Below the pieces are notes generated by a model. That model ran no database searches. It was not told the origin of the DNA and saw nothing but the letters and a program-made list of their open reading frames with translations. A stretch of 64,000 nucleotides of DNA from Candidatus Zixiibacteriota bacterium (GTDB lineage: Bacteria; Zixibacteria; MSB-5A5; GN15; FEB-12): assembly GCA_029860345.1 (NCBI GenBank), contig JAOUBJ010000016.1:62001-126000 (forward strand). Reading direction: 5' to 3'. Position numbers and translations under genes: made by a program. Shown here piece after piece: positions 1 through 8,530 of the stretch. The first letter of the stretch is position 1. Every line of letters starts with the position of its first letter.

Positions 1-264
1 CGATATCAGGATCATATCTATGGCGAGAACGAAGTGGGCGGAACCAGTTGGCTCTACTTAGCCGGTGTCGATTTCGCAAACCTCGGATTCGATACGAACT
101 TGGGTAACACAGAGTACCCACTTCTGACACGAGGCTTCCTCAGCGCCGTACCCCTGGTGTTGACCATCTGGCCGGTGCTACTGGTTGGGCTTTACCGCGC
201 GACAAAAGAACGAGGCAATCCGGCCGGTCAAGATGGCGACACCAATGAAGAAAGGGCAGCATGA
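1..264 (+). CDS. HybA/HmcB-like Fe-S subunit, C-terminal end only
   Basis: The frame is open from the first base, so this is the tail of a gene that starts outside the window; the first visible GTG (34) is internal. The residues GGTSWLYLAG followed by one hydrophobic segment (LSAVPLVLTIWPVLLVGLY) match the C-terminal anchor of HybA/HmcB-type periplasmic ferredoxin-like subunits, which carry four [4Fe-4S] clusters upstream and hand electrons to an NrfD-type quinone module. No Cys cluster is visible in this piece. Its TGA overlaps the ATG of the next gene (ATGA), which argues for translational coupling and one complex. The assignment rests mainly on the C-terminal motif and the neighbour. Confidence 0.7.
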   Translation, partial: RYQDHIYGENEVGGTSWLYLAGVDFANLGFDTNLGNTEYPLLTRGFLSAVPLVLTIWPVLLVGLYRATKERGNPAGQDGDTNEERAA

Positions 265-1493
265 TGGCGCGCACTTTGGATCAAACTCCCTCAACTCATC
301 AGTTCGACAGTGACCTCCTGTTGGGGCATACATGGAAGTCGTATCTCAAGGGTCTGATCACGCCGTTCAATGTGATTGCGGCAATGATAATGGCCGTCGG
401 CATCCCGTTGACGATCATCCGATTCACTCAAGGGATAGGTGCTGTCAGCAATTTGAACGACACGAATCCGTGGGGTTTGTGGATCGGTGTCGATGTACTC
501 TCCGGTGTAGCCTTGGCCGCGGGTGGGTTTACAATCGGAACGGCCGTCTACCTGTTTGGAATGAAGAAGTACCATCCGGTTGTCAGACCAGCTATACTGA
601 CGGGCTTTCTCGGATACTTTTTTGTAATCGTCGGACTTTGTTTCGACCTGGGGCGACCATGGCGACTGCCGTACCCGATGTTCGTCTCCTATGGCGTAAC
701 CTCGGTCATGTTCCTGGTCGGCTGGCATGTGGCTACGTATTTAACTGTGCAATTCATGGAGTTCTCTCCGGCCGTTTTTGAAGCGCTCGGTTGGCGCAAT
801 ATCCGAAAGTGGGCTGTCCGTTTGACCATTGGCGCCACCATTGCTGGAGTCATTCTGTCGACGCTGCATCAGTCGGCCCTCGGTGCTCTTTTCCTGATGG
901 CGCCGTCGAAACTGCATCCGCTTTGGTATACACCCTACCTGCCCATTTTCTTTTTTATCTCAGCCATCGCGGCCGGATTGACGATGGTGATATTCGAAGG
1001 GATGCTTTCCCATCGGGTTTTCAGCCATCAGATCGATGCCAACGATCACCACAATTTTGATGACATCACCGTAGGGTTGGGCAAAGGAGCCGCCGCCGTG
1101 TTGTTCACCTATTTCTGTCTCAAGTGGGTAGGTGTGGCCCACCACCATACTTGGTCTCTGCTCGGAACGCCACTGGGCTATTGGTTCCTGCTGGAGGTGG
1201 TCGGATTTGTGCTGGGTCCCTGCCTGTTACTTACGTGGGCGGTAAGGAGGAGCAGTGCCAGAGCGGTCAGGGTGGGTGCAACCTGGGCGGTGCTGGGTAT
1301 CCTCTTCAACCGGATCAATGTCTCCATGGTGGCCATGAACTGGCAGTCTTCCGACCGTTATGTCCCAAGCTGGATGGAAATTGCAATTACAGTCACGGTA
1401 ATCACGGCCGGTCTGCTCGTGTTCAGATTCATAGTCAATCGAACACCCACATTGTATCGGCACCCGGCTTTTGTCAACGAACCCGATCACTGA
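261..1493 (+). CDS. hybB: NrfD/HybB-family quinone-interacting membrane subunit
   Basis: A 410-residue polytopic membrane protein with about ten hydrophobic segments and short charged loops, the pattern of the NrfD/PsrC/HybB family. In known complexes this subunit exchanges electrons and protons with menaquinone, taking electrons from or giving them to the periplasmic Fe-S partner encoded just upstream. The length is typical of HybB or HmcC. Two consecutive ATG codons start the gene inside the upstream stop. His-rich loops (HHNF near residue 263, AHHH near 291) lie at membrane boundaries; their role is unknown. No hydrogenase large or small subunit is in view, so 'hydrogenase' is only a family label; the cytochrome downstream points to an Hmc-like complex. 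Confidence 0.85.
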   Translation: MMARTLDQTPSTHQFDSDLLLGHTWKSYLKGLITPFNVIAAMIMAVGIPLTIIRFTQGIGAVSNLNDTNPWGLWIGVDVLSGVALAAGGFTIGTAVYLFGMKKYHPVVRPAILTGFLGYFFVIVGLCFDLGRPWRLPYPMFVSYGVTSVMFLVGWHVATYLTVQFMEFSPAVFEALGWRNIRKWAVRLTIGATIAGVILSTLHQSALGALFLMAPSKLHPLWYTPYLPIFFFISAIAAGLTMVIFEGMLSHRVFSHQIDANDHHNFDDITVGLGKGAAAVLFTYFCLKWVGVAHHHTWSLLGTPLGYWFLLEVVGFVLGPCLLLTWAVRRSSARAVRVGATWAVLGILFNRINVSMVAMNWQSSDRYVPSWMEIAITVTVITAGLLVFRFIVNRTPTLYRHPAFVNEPDH

Positions 1494-1503
1494 GGACGAT
1501 GGT

Positions 1504-1647
1504 ATGTATACACTGCAAGATTTTCTGACGATGACCAAGGGCCAGGAGTACCTGATGGCGATAGGCGCCATGGTGCTGTTTACCCTGTTCTGGCTTCTAT
1601 TAAGTGGGAAAGCGAGCAAGAAACAAGGCACGGAGCAATCGAAATGA
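1504..1647 (+). CDS. HmcD-like 47-residue single-span membrane peptide
   Basis: The 47-aa frame starts MYTLQDFL, has one transmembrane helix (about residues 18-35) and a basic C-terminus (GKASKKQG). It sits between the NrfD-type gene and the multihaem cytochrome and overlaps the latter by ATGA, with AGGA about 8 bases before the ATG. Hmc operons of sulfate reducers carry a small membrane subunit, HmcD, of very similar length at the corresponding place after HmcC. The identification therefore rests on size, topology and position. It is probably an accessory subunit stabilising the membrane part of the complex. Confidence 0.65.
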   Translation: MYTLQDFLTMTKGQEYLMAIGAMVLFTLFWLLLSGKASKKQGTEQSK

Positions 1648-2813
1648 GATTAGAAACACAAAGATCCTTACTGGTGACCTTTCATATAGCCCTGGCCGTT
1701 GCCGTCATTTTCGCCGCCGTGGCCAAGTCGGCCACGATGGGAGAAATCTCACGACCACCCTGTAGTGACTGTCACCTGTGCGCCAATCCGACCATGGACA
1801 ATCCATGTCTCAAGAGCTGTATGCGTTCCTCGCACCGAACCGTATCGACGCACAAGCCGACCGAAGGACCGGGGTTAATCGTTCTCGGCACGCGTGGTAA
1901 CCTATACGAGCCGGTCCGGTTTGATCACAGTATCCATGCCAACATGGGCGACATGAATGGTGGTTGCTCCAACTGCCATCATTATTCACCGAAGGGGAAG
2001 TTCCCGCCGTGTCGCGATTGTCACTCGCAGCCGCAGACAATGGGCCAGCCTGGCCTGAAGGGTGCCTATCACCGGCAGTGCATGGGCTGTCACCGTGACT
2101 GGAGTCACAGCACCGCTTGTGCCAATTGCCATGCACCGCTCGGTTCGGTGTCAAGCGGCTTGTCGCAAGCCGGAGCGAGAATGTCGGACATCGATCAACA
2201 CACTATCATCAAACCAGCCAAACGGGTCTATCACACACCATACACCGAAGGCGCGACGGTGACTTTCTATCACAATGAACACGTGGACCTATTTGGCCTG
2301 GAGTGTACCAGTTGTCATCAAAGAGAGTCATGCGGCTATTGTCACGACCGTGCCGCGACTACCGCTGCGAAAAAGACCGAAGAAGAGATTCATGCCATTT
2401 GCAATGATTGCCACCAAGGGGATAGTTGTGACAAGTGTCACGGTGACAAAGAAAAGCCACCGTTTCAGCACGACCCGGCCCACTGGCGACTGGGAGAGTA
2501 TCACCGCCAGCTGGACTGCGCCTCCTGCCACCCAACCGGGAAGCGGATTTCACAGATGAATGCTGATTGCAACAGCTGTCACGAAGGGTGGGATTCGGAA
2601 AACTTCGTGCACGCTGTTACCGGGTTGAAACTCGACGAAAACCATGTCGATCTGGACTGTGGCGACTGCCATGTCGATCGACGGTTTCATGATATTCCGG
2701 ACTGCACCGGCTGTCACGATGATGATCGGGCAGCCAAAACCAATCCACCAGGGACACGATTAAACCTGACTGCGTCCAGTGGATTTACCAACGATGCAAA
2801 GGAGGTATTCTAA
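1644..2813 (+). CDS. Periplasmic 13-haem c-type cytochrome
   Basis: The 389-aa protein opens with a signal/anchor segment (about residues 9-30) and carries thirteen CXXCH haem-attachment motifs: CSDCH, CSNCH, CRDCH, CMGCH, CANCH, CTSCH, CGYCH, CNDCH, CDKCH, CASCH, CNSCH, CGDCH and CTGCH. Many isolated His residues (for example HSIH, HNEH, YHRQ) can supply distal ligands, as in class III cytochromes and HmcA. It overlaps the HmcD-like gene by 4 bases and touches the next mini-gene (TAATG). The likely role is to carry electrons in the periplasm to or from the membrane complex. It has fewer haems than the 16 of Desulfovibrio HmcA, so it is a relative and not an orthologue by strict measure. Confidence 0.9.
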   Translation: MRLETQRSLLVTFHIALAVAVIFAAVAKSATMGEISRPPCSDCHLCANPTMDNPCLKSCMRSSHRTVSTHKPTEGPGLIVLGTRGNLYEPVRFDHSIHANMGDMNGGCSNCHHYSPKGKFPPCRDCHSQPQTMGQPGLKGAYHRQCMGCHRDWSHSTACANCHAPLGSVSSGLSQAGARMSDIDQHTIIKPAKRVYHTPYTEGATVTFYHNEHVDLFGLECTSCHQRESCGYCHDRAATTAAKKTEEEIHAICNDCHQGDSCDKCHGDKEKPPFQHDPAHWRLGEYHRQLDCASCHPTGKRISQMNADCNSCHEGWDSENFVHAVTGLKLDENHVDLDCGDCHVDRRFHDIPDCTGCHDDDRAAKTNPPGTRLNLTASSGFTNDAKEVF

Positions 2814-2896
2814 TGTGTATCCTGCTTATGTTCTTGACGTTCATGGGCGCCGCTCTGTTCATCCCGGAATCAAATGGGAAGCATAGCGAGGCATAG
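2813..2896 (+). CDS. Possible 27-residue membrane peptide in the cytochrome operon
   Basis: An ATG overlapping the TAA of the cytochrome gene (TAATG) is preceded at 2799-2806 by a near-perfect ribosome-binding site (aaggaggt) and opens a 27-codon frame, MCILLMFLTFMGAALF then a short polar tail. Nearly all of it is one hydrophobic helix, and it ends two bases before the next start. The strong site could instead serve only re-initiation for the GcvH-like gene, but spacing and hydrophobicity favour a real mini-subunit. I recognise no family. Confidence 0.4.
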   Translation: MCILLMFLTFMGAALFIPESNGKHSEA

Positions 2897-2898
2897 CG

Positions 2899-3576
2899 AT
2901 GGTACTCTTATTGGTACTGGCCTTCATTGTGGCGCTGGTCGGTCTATCCTTGTTGGGAAGGCTCCTGAAGAGGATGAAAAAACCAGCGACAGTCCCTGGG
3001 TCGGTCAGAGTGCCCGCCACTGTTTTCCCGGAGGACTATCTGTTCAGTCCCGGTCACCTGTGGCTGGATAGAGAGTCTCCGGGAAGAACAAGAATCGGGG
3101 TGGATGAGTTGGTTGCAAGTTTCTTCTATCAGCCTGACAATATCCACCTGATGAAACCGGGTGATACTATTACCATAGGCGATACCATGGCAATTCTTCG
3201 CAAAGGTGACAAGGAATTGTATTTAACGTCGCCGGTTTCCGGAACTGTGGTTCAGACACATTCAGTGTTTGCGGATGCTCCGGAGACGCTCACGATCGAC
3301 CCGTACAAGCTCGGATGGATCTACGTGGTGAAACCACAGAGGCTGGACAGAGCGGGTGAAGGTCTCAGGAAAGGAAAGGCGGCTCGCCAATGGATGACCG
3401 CCGAGATGGCTCGGTTAAGGGAGTTTGTGCTGAGATGCCGACCACAACCGGTGCTGCAATCTAATACCCTCTCTGATGGAGGGAGGTTGATTGAGGGATA
3501 CATCGATCAGATGGATCAAGCCGCAATCGAGATGTTTGAACGAGAGTTTCTTTCGATCTCACGGCGGACAGGTTAG
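2899..3576 (+). CDS. Membrane-anchored GcvH-like (lipoyl-fold) protein
   Basis: An N-terminal helix (LLLVLAFIVALVGLSLLG) is followed, from about residue 40, by a glycine-cleavage H-protein-like fold: YLFSPGHLW, then IGVDELVASFF, MKPGD, and a SPVSGTVV turn. In true GcvH the lipoylated Lys lies eight residues before the Pro of this turn. Here that place is Asp and the nearest Lys is seven residues before, so lipoylation is doubtful. No glycine cleavage genes (gcvT, gcvP) are nearby. H-like proteins next to membrane redox operons are known but their role is unclear. The C-terminal 100 residues are helical and charged. It probably belongs to the upstream complex. Confidence 0.75.
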   Translation: MVLLLVLAFIVALVGLSLLGRLLKRMKKPATVPGSVRVPATVFPEDYLFSPGHLWLDRESPGRTRIGVDELVASFFYQPDNIHLMKPGDTITIGDTMAILRKGDKELYLTSPVSGTVVQTHSVFADAPETLTIDPYKLGWIYVVKPQRLDRAGEGLRKGKAARQWMTAEMARLREFVLRCRPQPVLQSNTLSDGGRLIEGYIDQMDQAAIEMFEREFLSISRRTG

Positions 3577-3702
3577 CATCGGATCAATGCGGGTCCTCAG
3601 GTCTTTCAATCGGATAGCATGCCGATCGCCAGTCGCCAAGGTTGACGGAGTCAAATGAGTAGTTGGGTCGCTCCAAACCCACAAGCTCGGAGGTTCGGAT
3701 AA

Positions 3703-3894
3703 ATGAAACAGAGCACATCAACAGGTGGCAATCGGCCACCAGAGAAAAAGGAGAAACGGTGTATCTGGATGACTGCCGGCGTGATCTCGTTCAAGCTCTG
3801 TCCCCTGGAGTATGATTGTGAGCTTTGCGAGTTTGACATCGTAATGCGCAAGCAGCAAAGTGAAAGCAATCCGCAAGGTCCACCACCGCCATGA
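3703..3894 (+). CDS. Small Cys-rich protein (CIWM...CELC module)
   Basis: A 63-aa frame with the ordered motif CIWMTAGVISFKLC, then YDCELCEFD. I recall this Cys-rich module as an N-terminal extension of GcvH-domain proteins and of some regulators in Deltaproteobacteria, where it reads like a CIWMxAGVxxxKxCxxxxxCxxCxFD signature. Here it is a separate gene just after the GcvH-like gene, with GGAGG about 12 bases before the ATG. The four Cys suggest metal or Fe-S binding or a redox switch; this is inference. The tail (NPQGPPPP) is low-complexity. Confidence 0.55.
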   Translation: MKQSTSTGGNRPPEKKEKRCIWMTAGVISFKLCPLEYDCELCEFDIVMRKQQSESNPQGPPPP

Positions 3895-4146
3895 CATCCA
3901 TCGCACGATCCTGCTGTTCTCGTCTTCATGCTTATCGTGCCGAAGGAGGTCTCCATGCCCGATACCATCATCGAACGATCGTCGTTCATGCCCACCGGAA
4001 GCAGCCCTCGAAGGTCGCCTAACTCCATGTCGCCCTTATGGATAATTATGGTTTGTTTTATCCGCATTAGGTCCGGTTGCGCTTGTTTATTTTGATTTCA
4101 TAGTTATCTTGCAACTACCTGAACGGACTGTTGGGTCTGAGTAAAT

Positions 4147-5787
4147 ATGTCGCTGGGACTGAAATTATACATCTCGCTGTTCTTGGTGATGTTCATCGGC
4201 CTGAGTGTCTTCACCGTCCTCACCATCACTGATCAAAAGCAAGACATGTTGCAACTGGTTCGGCAAAGCGCAATTCGCACCACCGAACTCATCGAGAGTT
4301 CTATCCACTACAGTATGTTGATAAATCGAAAAGAAGATATTGATCAAATCTTCAAGAATTTCGAGACGATGTCCGGGTTTGAAGTGATTCGGATCTACGA
4401 CAAAACGGGCAGGATCATCTTTACTACTCGACCGGACGAAAAGGATGGTCAAGTAGCCATTACATCAAGGGCGTGTCAGGTTTGTCATCAGGCGACGAAG
4501 CCGTTGAAATCGGTGGGGACAACGCAACGCCAACGTATTGTCAGGGCCGCCGAGGGCGGTCACGATGTTCTCGCTCTGACGCAACCGATCAATAACGAAC
4601 CGTCCTGCGCAATCGTTGGGTGCCATGTTTCACTTGAGGAGCGAACCGTGCTCGGGGTCCTTGATGTACAGATGTCACTGGAAACAGTTTACGCCAATCT
4701 GGCCAGGAACCAGCGTCAGACAGTAATCGTATCGGTCATCCTGGTCCTAATCGTTCTTACCGTTGTTGGTGTACTCATCTACAGTTTGATACTTGTTCCC
4801 GTGCGTACTCTCAGCCAGGGGACCAAGGCTATTGCGAAAGGTGATCTGAGTTACAAGATACCCATAAGGTCTGCCGATGAGATCGGTGAACTGGCCAGCT
4901 CGTTCAACAGAATGACCGAGGAACTCAGGAAAGCCCACGACGAAATTACCGAATGGTCGGCGACGCTTCAGGAGAAGGTCGATCAGAAAACCGAGGAACT
5001 GCAGCAAATCCAGACTCATCTGGCCCAGGTGGAGAAAATGGCCTCGCTGGGCAAACTGGCGGCGACAGTGGCCCACGAACTGAACAACCCGTTGGAGGGT
5101 ATTCTGACATATACGCGTCTGACACGGAAACGTCTGGCTGAGAGAAGAATCACGCCGGAGTTGCTTTCGTCGATCGAAGGGGATTTGTCAATAGTCTGTG
5201 AAGAGACACTGCGCAGCGGCAGTATTGTCAAGAACCTCCTTCTGTTTTCCAAAAGGGAGATGCGAGAGTTTGCATCGCGGGACGTGAAACACATTGTTGA
5301 ACACGGCCTTCAGTTAGTGCAGCATCATCTGGAGTTGAATGAGATCACGCTGGTCACGGTGTTCTCTGACGAGCCGATCGAGGCAGTCTGCGATCGAAAT
5401 CAACTTCAACAGGCGCTGCTGGCCCTCTTTATGAACGCCGTCGAGGCTATGCCCCAGGGAGGACACCTTACAGTTGGCGTGCTCGAACTGAAAGACTCAG
5501 TTAGGATTTCGATTCAGGATACCGGGTGCGGGATTCCAACGGAGTTTCTTGCTCACATATTCGAACCATTCTACAGCGGCAAAAAGGGAGGCAGGGGTGT
5601 TGGGTTGGGGTTGTCGGTCGCATATGGTATTATTGAAGCACATAGCGGCCGTATCGAGGTAGAGTCCACTGTGAACCAGGGCAGCACCTTTACCGTCGAG
5701 ATACCAAAACGGCTCCCCGCCGACAATAGCGCGGCCGAGTCAATATCGGCATCAGGACAAATAGAAGGAGACAGACGTGGGTCATAA
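4147..5787 (+). CDS. Sensor histidine kinase with periplasmic haem-type motifs
   Basis: Order of domains: TM1 (about 7-27), a sensor region (28-190) with one CXXCH (CQVCH, 110-114) and one CX4CH (CAIVGCH, 154-160), TM2 (about 193-217), HAMP (to 270), a short coiled coil, HisKA with the phospho-acceptor H310 in VAHELNNP, and an ATPase domain with DTGCGIP and GVGLGLS glycine boxes. The two Cys-His motifs suggest covalent c-type haem in the sensor, as in haem-bearing redox or gas sensors. It overlaps the response regulator by 11 bases. Placed after the cytochrome operon, it likely reports electron-carrier or redox state to that operon. The CX4CH spacing is unusual but used by some cytochromes. 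Confidence 0.9.
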   Translation: MSLGLKLYISLFLVMFIGLSVFTVLTITDQKQDMLQLVRQSAIRTTELIESSIHYSMLINRKEDIDQIFKNFETMSGFEVIRIYDKTGRIIFTTRPDEKDGQVAITSRACQVCHQATKPLKSVGTTQRQRIVRAAEGGHDVLALTQPINNEPSCAIVGCHVSLEERTVLGVLDVQMSLETVYANLARNQRQTVIVSVILVLIVLTVVGVLIYSLILVPVRTLSQGTKAIAKGDLSYKIPIRSADEIGELASSFNRMTEELRKAHDEITEWSATLQEKVDQKTEELQQIQTHLAQVEKMASLGKLAATVAHELNNPLEGILTYTRLTRKRLAERRITPELLSSIEGDLSIVCEETLRSGSIVKNLLLFSKREMREFASRDVKHIVEHGLQLVQHHLELNEITLVTVFSDEPIEAVCDRNQLQQALLALFMNAVEAMPQGGHLTVGVLELKDSVRISIQDTGCGIPTEFLAHIFEPFYSGKKGGRGVGLGLSVAYGIIEAHSGRIEVESTVNQGSTFTVEIPKRLPADNSAAESISASGQIEGDRRGS

Positions 5788-7129
5788 TAAGAACGGCCAG
5801 TCGTTGAGTATCTTGATAGTAGATGACGAACATAGTGTTCGCGATTCTCTCACCAAGTGGTTCAAGGAATTCGGCTACACTGTCGAGGCGGCGTCTGATG
5901 CTACGAAGACGCTGCAGAAACTGAGGCGGGGGCGATGGGACATCGCGCTTTTGGACGTCAAACTTCCCGGCATGGATGGCATAGAGCTGAACCGCAAGCT
6001 AAAGGAGATTGATCCGGACCTCACCACTATTATGATAACCGCCTATGCCTCGGTGGACACCGCCGTCAAGTCGCTCAAAGATGGTGCAGATGACTACGTG
6101 ACAAAGCCGATAGACCCCGATTACCTGGTTCATCTGGTCAGCCGAATAGGTGATCGCAAGCGGCTCCAGACAGAAAACGTGCAACTCAAGGAACGCATCC
6201 AGGAGTTGTATGAGTACGACCAGATCATAGGTGATAGCCCGGCCATCCATCGTGTCCACGAATTGGTCCGAGCGGTGGCGCCTACCGACACGACGGTGAT
6301 GATCAGGGGAGAAAGCGGTACCGGCAAAGAACTAATTGCCCGATCAATTCACTCGGCCTCGCCGCGAAGGTTCTTCCCTATCATCACGATAAACTGTGGA
6401 GGGCTGACACCCGGTCTCACCGAGAGTGAGTTTTTTGGACATGAGAAAGGGGCATTCACCGGCGCCGTTTATCGTCGTAAGGGGAAACTGGAAATGGCCA
6501 ATACCGGTACGGTCTTCCTTGACGAGATCGGTAACATTGACGCCAAGACGCAGTCGGATCTGCTCCGTGTTATTGAGACTAAACAGTTTACCCGGGTCGG
6601 CGGTAACGAGATTATCAATGTAGACTTCCGCCTGATCTGTGCCACCAATAGCAATCTTGAGCACGCTGTGGAGAAGGGAGAGTTTAGAGAAGATCTGTAC
6701 TATCGTTTGAATGTCTTTTCTGTTCAGGTGCCGCCGCTCAGAGAGAGACGATCGGACATCCCGATACTGGCCAATCACTTTCTCAAGAAACTGGCCTCCA
6801 GCATGAACAAAGCGGTCAGCGGTTTCTCTGAGGATGCCCTTACCTTACTTACTAATCATGATTGGCCGGGGAATGTCAGGGAACTTCACAACGCTATCGA
6901 GCGTGCAGTCGTGGTGGCCGAAGGACCTAAAGTCGCAGGCGCATGCCTGCCGATTCTCAATGGGAAATCAGACACGCGGCAGGGCATGAGCATGGAATCG
7001 GTAGAGAGAATCCACATACAAAAAGTGTTGGATCAATCTGCGGGAAACGTCACTCATGCAGCGGACATTCTTCAGATAGATAGGACGACACTGTACCATA
7101 AGATCGAAAAATACGGACTGCGCAGATAA
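5777..7129 (+). CDS. NtrC-family sigma-54 response regulator
   Basis: 450 aa with GTG start inside the kinase gene. Receiver domain (LLDVKLPGMDG, phospho-acceptor D60), sigma-54 AAA+ domain with Walker A GESGTGKE, the sigma-54 contact loop GAFTGA and Walker B VFLDEIG, and a C-terminal Fis-type helix-turn-helix (HAADILQIDRTTLYHKIEKYG). It is complete and should activate sigma-54 promoters when phosphorylated by the upstream kinase. I saw no convincing GG-N10-GC promoter directly before 4147 or 3703; its targets, perhaps the cytochrome operon, may lie outside the window. Confidence 0.95.
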   Translation: MGHNKNGQSLSILIVDDEHSVRDSLTKWFKEFGYTVEAASDATKTLQKLRRGRWDIALLDVKLPGMDGIELNRKLKEIDPDLTTIMITAYASVDTAVKSLKDGADDYVTKPIDPDYLVHLVSRIGDRKRLQTENVQLKERIQELYEYDQIIGDSPAIHRVHELVRAVAPTDTTVMIRGESGTGKELIARSIHSASPRRFFPIITINCGGLTPGLTESEFFGHEKGAFTGAVYRRKGKLEMANTGTVFLDEIGNIDAKTQSDLLRVIETKQFTRVGGNEIINVDFRLICATNSNLEHAVEKGEFREDLYYRLNVFSVQVPPLRERRSDIPILANHFLKKLASSMNKAVSGFSEDALTLLTNHDWPGNVRELHNAIERAVVVAEGPKVAGACLPILNGKSDTRQGMSMESVERIHIQKVLDQSAGNVTHAADILQIDRTTLYHKIEKYGLRR

Positions 7130-7131
7130 GA

Positions 7132-7662
7132 GTGACAATTCAAATTGTTCCATTACGATTCGAGGATGCATCCCTACTGGAGGCAGTTTCTGCGGCCTTG
7201 AAGGAAGTTCTGGGAGCGAAGGTGGCGATTGCCCAAAACGGTTTTTCCTTGGAAGAGGGGCGGGATCGATTTAGAAACCAGGTCGATTCCACTTGGGTTC
7301 TCTCGCACCTTTTGGAAACATATCCGAAGTGTATCGACAAGGTCTTAGGGATCACCGAGCAGGATCTCTTTATACCGGTTCTGACATACGTGTTCGGTGA
7401 AGCTGAGCTTGGCGGCCGAGTAGCGGTTGTATCGTCGCACCGTTTTCGAGACGAATTGTATGGGCTACCGGCTGAACCACAGAAGATGCGTGACAGACTC
7501 ATAACGGAATCATTGCACGAACTGGGCCACACCTTCGGCCTGACCCACTGTCATAGCACCGAGTGCGTAATGCGCACCAGCTGTTGTGCTGAGGAAATCG
7601 ACTTCAAACCCGCCAGGTTCTGCTCACCCTGCTCAGAACGCCTGCGAAGGGCAAGCACATAG
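7132..7662 (+). CDS. amzA: Archaemetzincin-type zinc metalloprotease
   Basis: 176 aa. The family signature is complete: HELGHTFGLTHC (H129, E130, H133, H139, C140), then C145 and the Met-turn CVM (M147), and CSPC (C164, C167) about 16 residues on, matching HEXXHXXGXXHCX4CXMX17CXXC of archaemetzincins. One catalytic Zn sits on the three His and a structural Zn on four Cys. The GTG start lies two bases after the regulator stop, so it is probably co-transcribed with the two-component pair. There is no signal peptide, so it acts in the cytoplasm. Archaemetzincins are common in archaea and patchy in bacteria; bacterial substrates are unknown. Confidence 0.88.
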   Translation: MTIQIVPLRFEDASLLEAVSAALKEVLGAKVAIAQNGFSLEEGRDRFRNQVDSTWVLSHLLETYPKCIDKVLGITEQDLFIPVLTYVFGEAELGGRVAVVSSHRFRDELYGLPAEPQKMRDRLITESLHELGHTFGLTHCHSTECVMRTSCCAEEIDFKPARFCSPCSERLRRAST

Positions 7663-8077
7663 TCTCTCTGTAGTGAGACACGATCCCGACCAGCCATAAT
7701 AATCCTAAGATGTAACCATTGTCTGTGATACATCTAACTTATGGATAAACCAGAAGATATGGAAAACGCGGGGTTGGTTACACGAATTTCGCAACTTTGT
7801 GATGTATGAGCAAGTAACCTCCTATGGTAGCCTCCTGGCAATTCTGTGAAGCGGAAAGCCCGGCCTCCCCTGGAGCCTTCAGATACCTAAGGCTGGCCGC
7901 GACCGACAGAGCCCTTGAACAGACAACCTCGCGAGAAGAGATATTGGTCCGGTTAAAGGCAAAGTCCTCAGGGCGAGTGGCCTGGTGAATGAACAATCTT
8001 CATTTGGAGGGCTCCAAGCTTTACAGTCTTTCCCGCGTTAAGATAAACATCGAGTTCACCCAACATCACGGTAAGAC
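7663..8077. other. Intergenic stretch, possible 54-codon frame at 7824-7988 (+)
   Basis: About 415 bases without a gene I can support. A 54-aa frame on the plus strand (7824-7988, MVASWQFCEA...) has a plausible amino-acid make-up but no ribosome-binding site and no family I know. An overlapping 72-aa minus frame (7778-7996) is no better. There is no clear terminator hairpin. Confidence 0.3.
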
Positions 8078-8530
8078 TTAGCCAGGCGCCTGTCTATGCT
8101 TACGGCTCCGTGAGGCCAGTATCGCAAGGGTGCCGTTGAGGATAAACACATAGGCAACGAAAGCGGTATTCTCAAAGTTGTAGGTTTGAACCGACAGAAA
8201 GCACATTCCGAAGCCGAATGTGCTGATGGCATAGGCAATCCAACTCTCGGAATGAGGAAGGCGATACGACTTGATAAGCGTCGGTATGCCCGCCAGCATA
8301 TCGGCCAGTAGCGAGAACAGTAGGGCCAAGTTCGGATTGCCGGTAATTGCCCAGAGGATGATGCCGATGATAGCCGCTGCCATCAGGTAGTAATCGCGCG
8401 CTTCACTCTTCCAATAGGCTTTCCTGTTGAAGAAAGATGCAGTGACGATAAGCAACGGCGTGAAGCCGGCGACAAACGATGTCCACGATAAACTCTCGAC
8501 GCCCTGCGCCCTTTGCGCCACAAATATGAC
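8078..8530 (-). pseudogene. Multi-span membrane protein, 5' end removed by an IS
   Basis: From about 8525 down the minus strand the frame reads VESLSWTSFVAGF then four or five hydrophobic segments (for example AAIIGIILWAI, YAISTFGFGMCFLS, FVAYVFILNGTLAILA) and a basic tail. The pattern SLLADMLAGIPTLIKSYR resembles the PQ-loop-like half of small uncharacterised membrane proteins related to PnuC/SWEET architectures. The apparent start codon at 8533 lies inside transposase sequence (frame-shifted PAYGH), so the native N-terminus is missing. The rest is intact, which suggests a fairly recent event. Function unknown. Confidence 0.6.

Noticed and set aside
1-1493. Complete [NiFe]-hydrogenase operon
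   Set aside because: No large or small hydrogenase subunit or maturation protease is visible; HybB-like sequence is shared by Hmc and other quinone complexes.
2899-3576. Genuine glycine-cleavage H protein
   Set aside because: Membrane helix, missing lipoyl Lys position and no gcv genes nearby.
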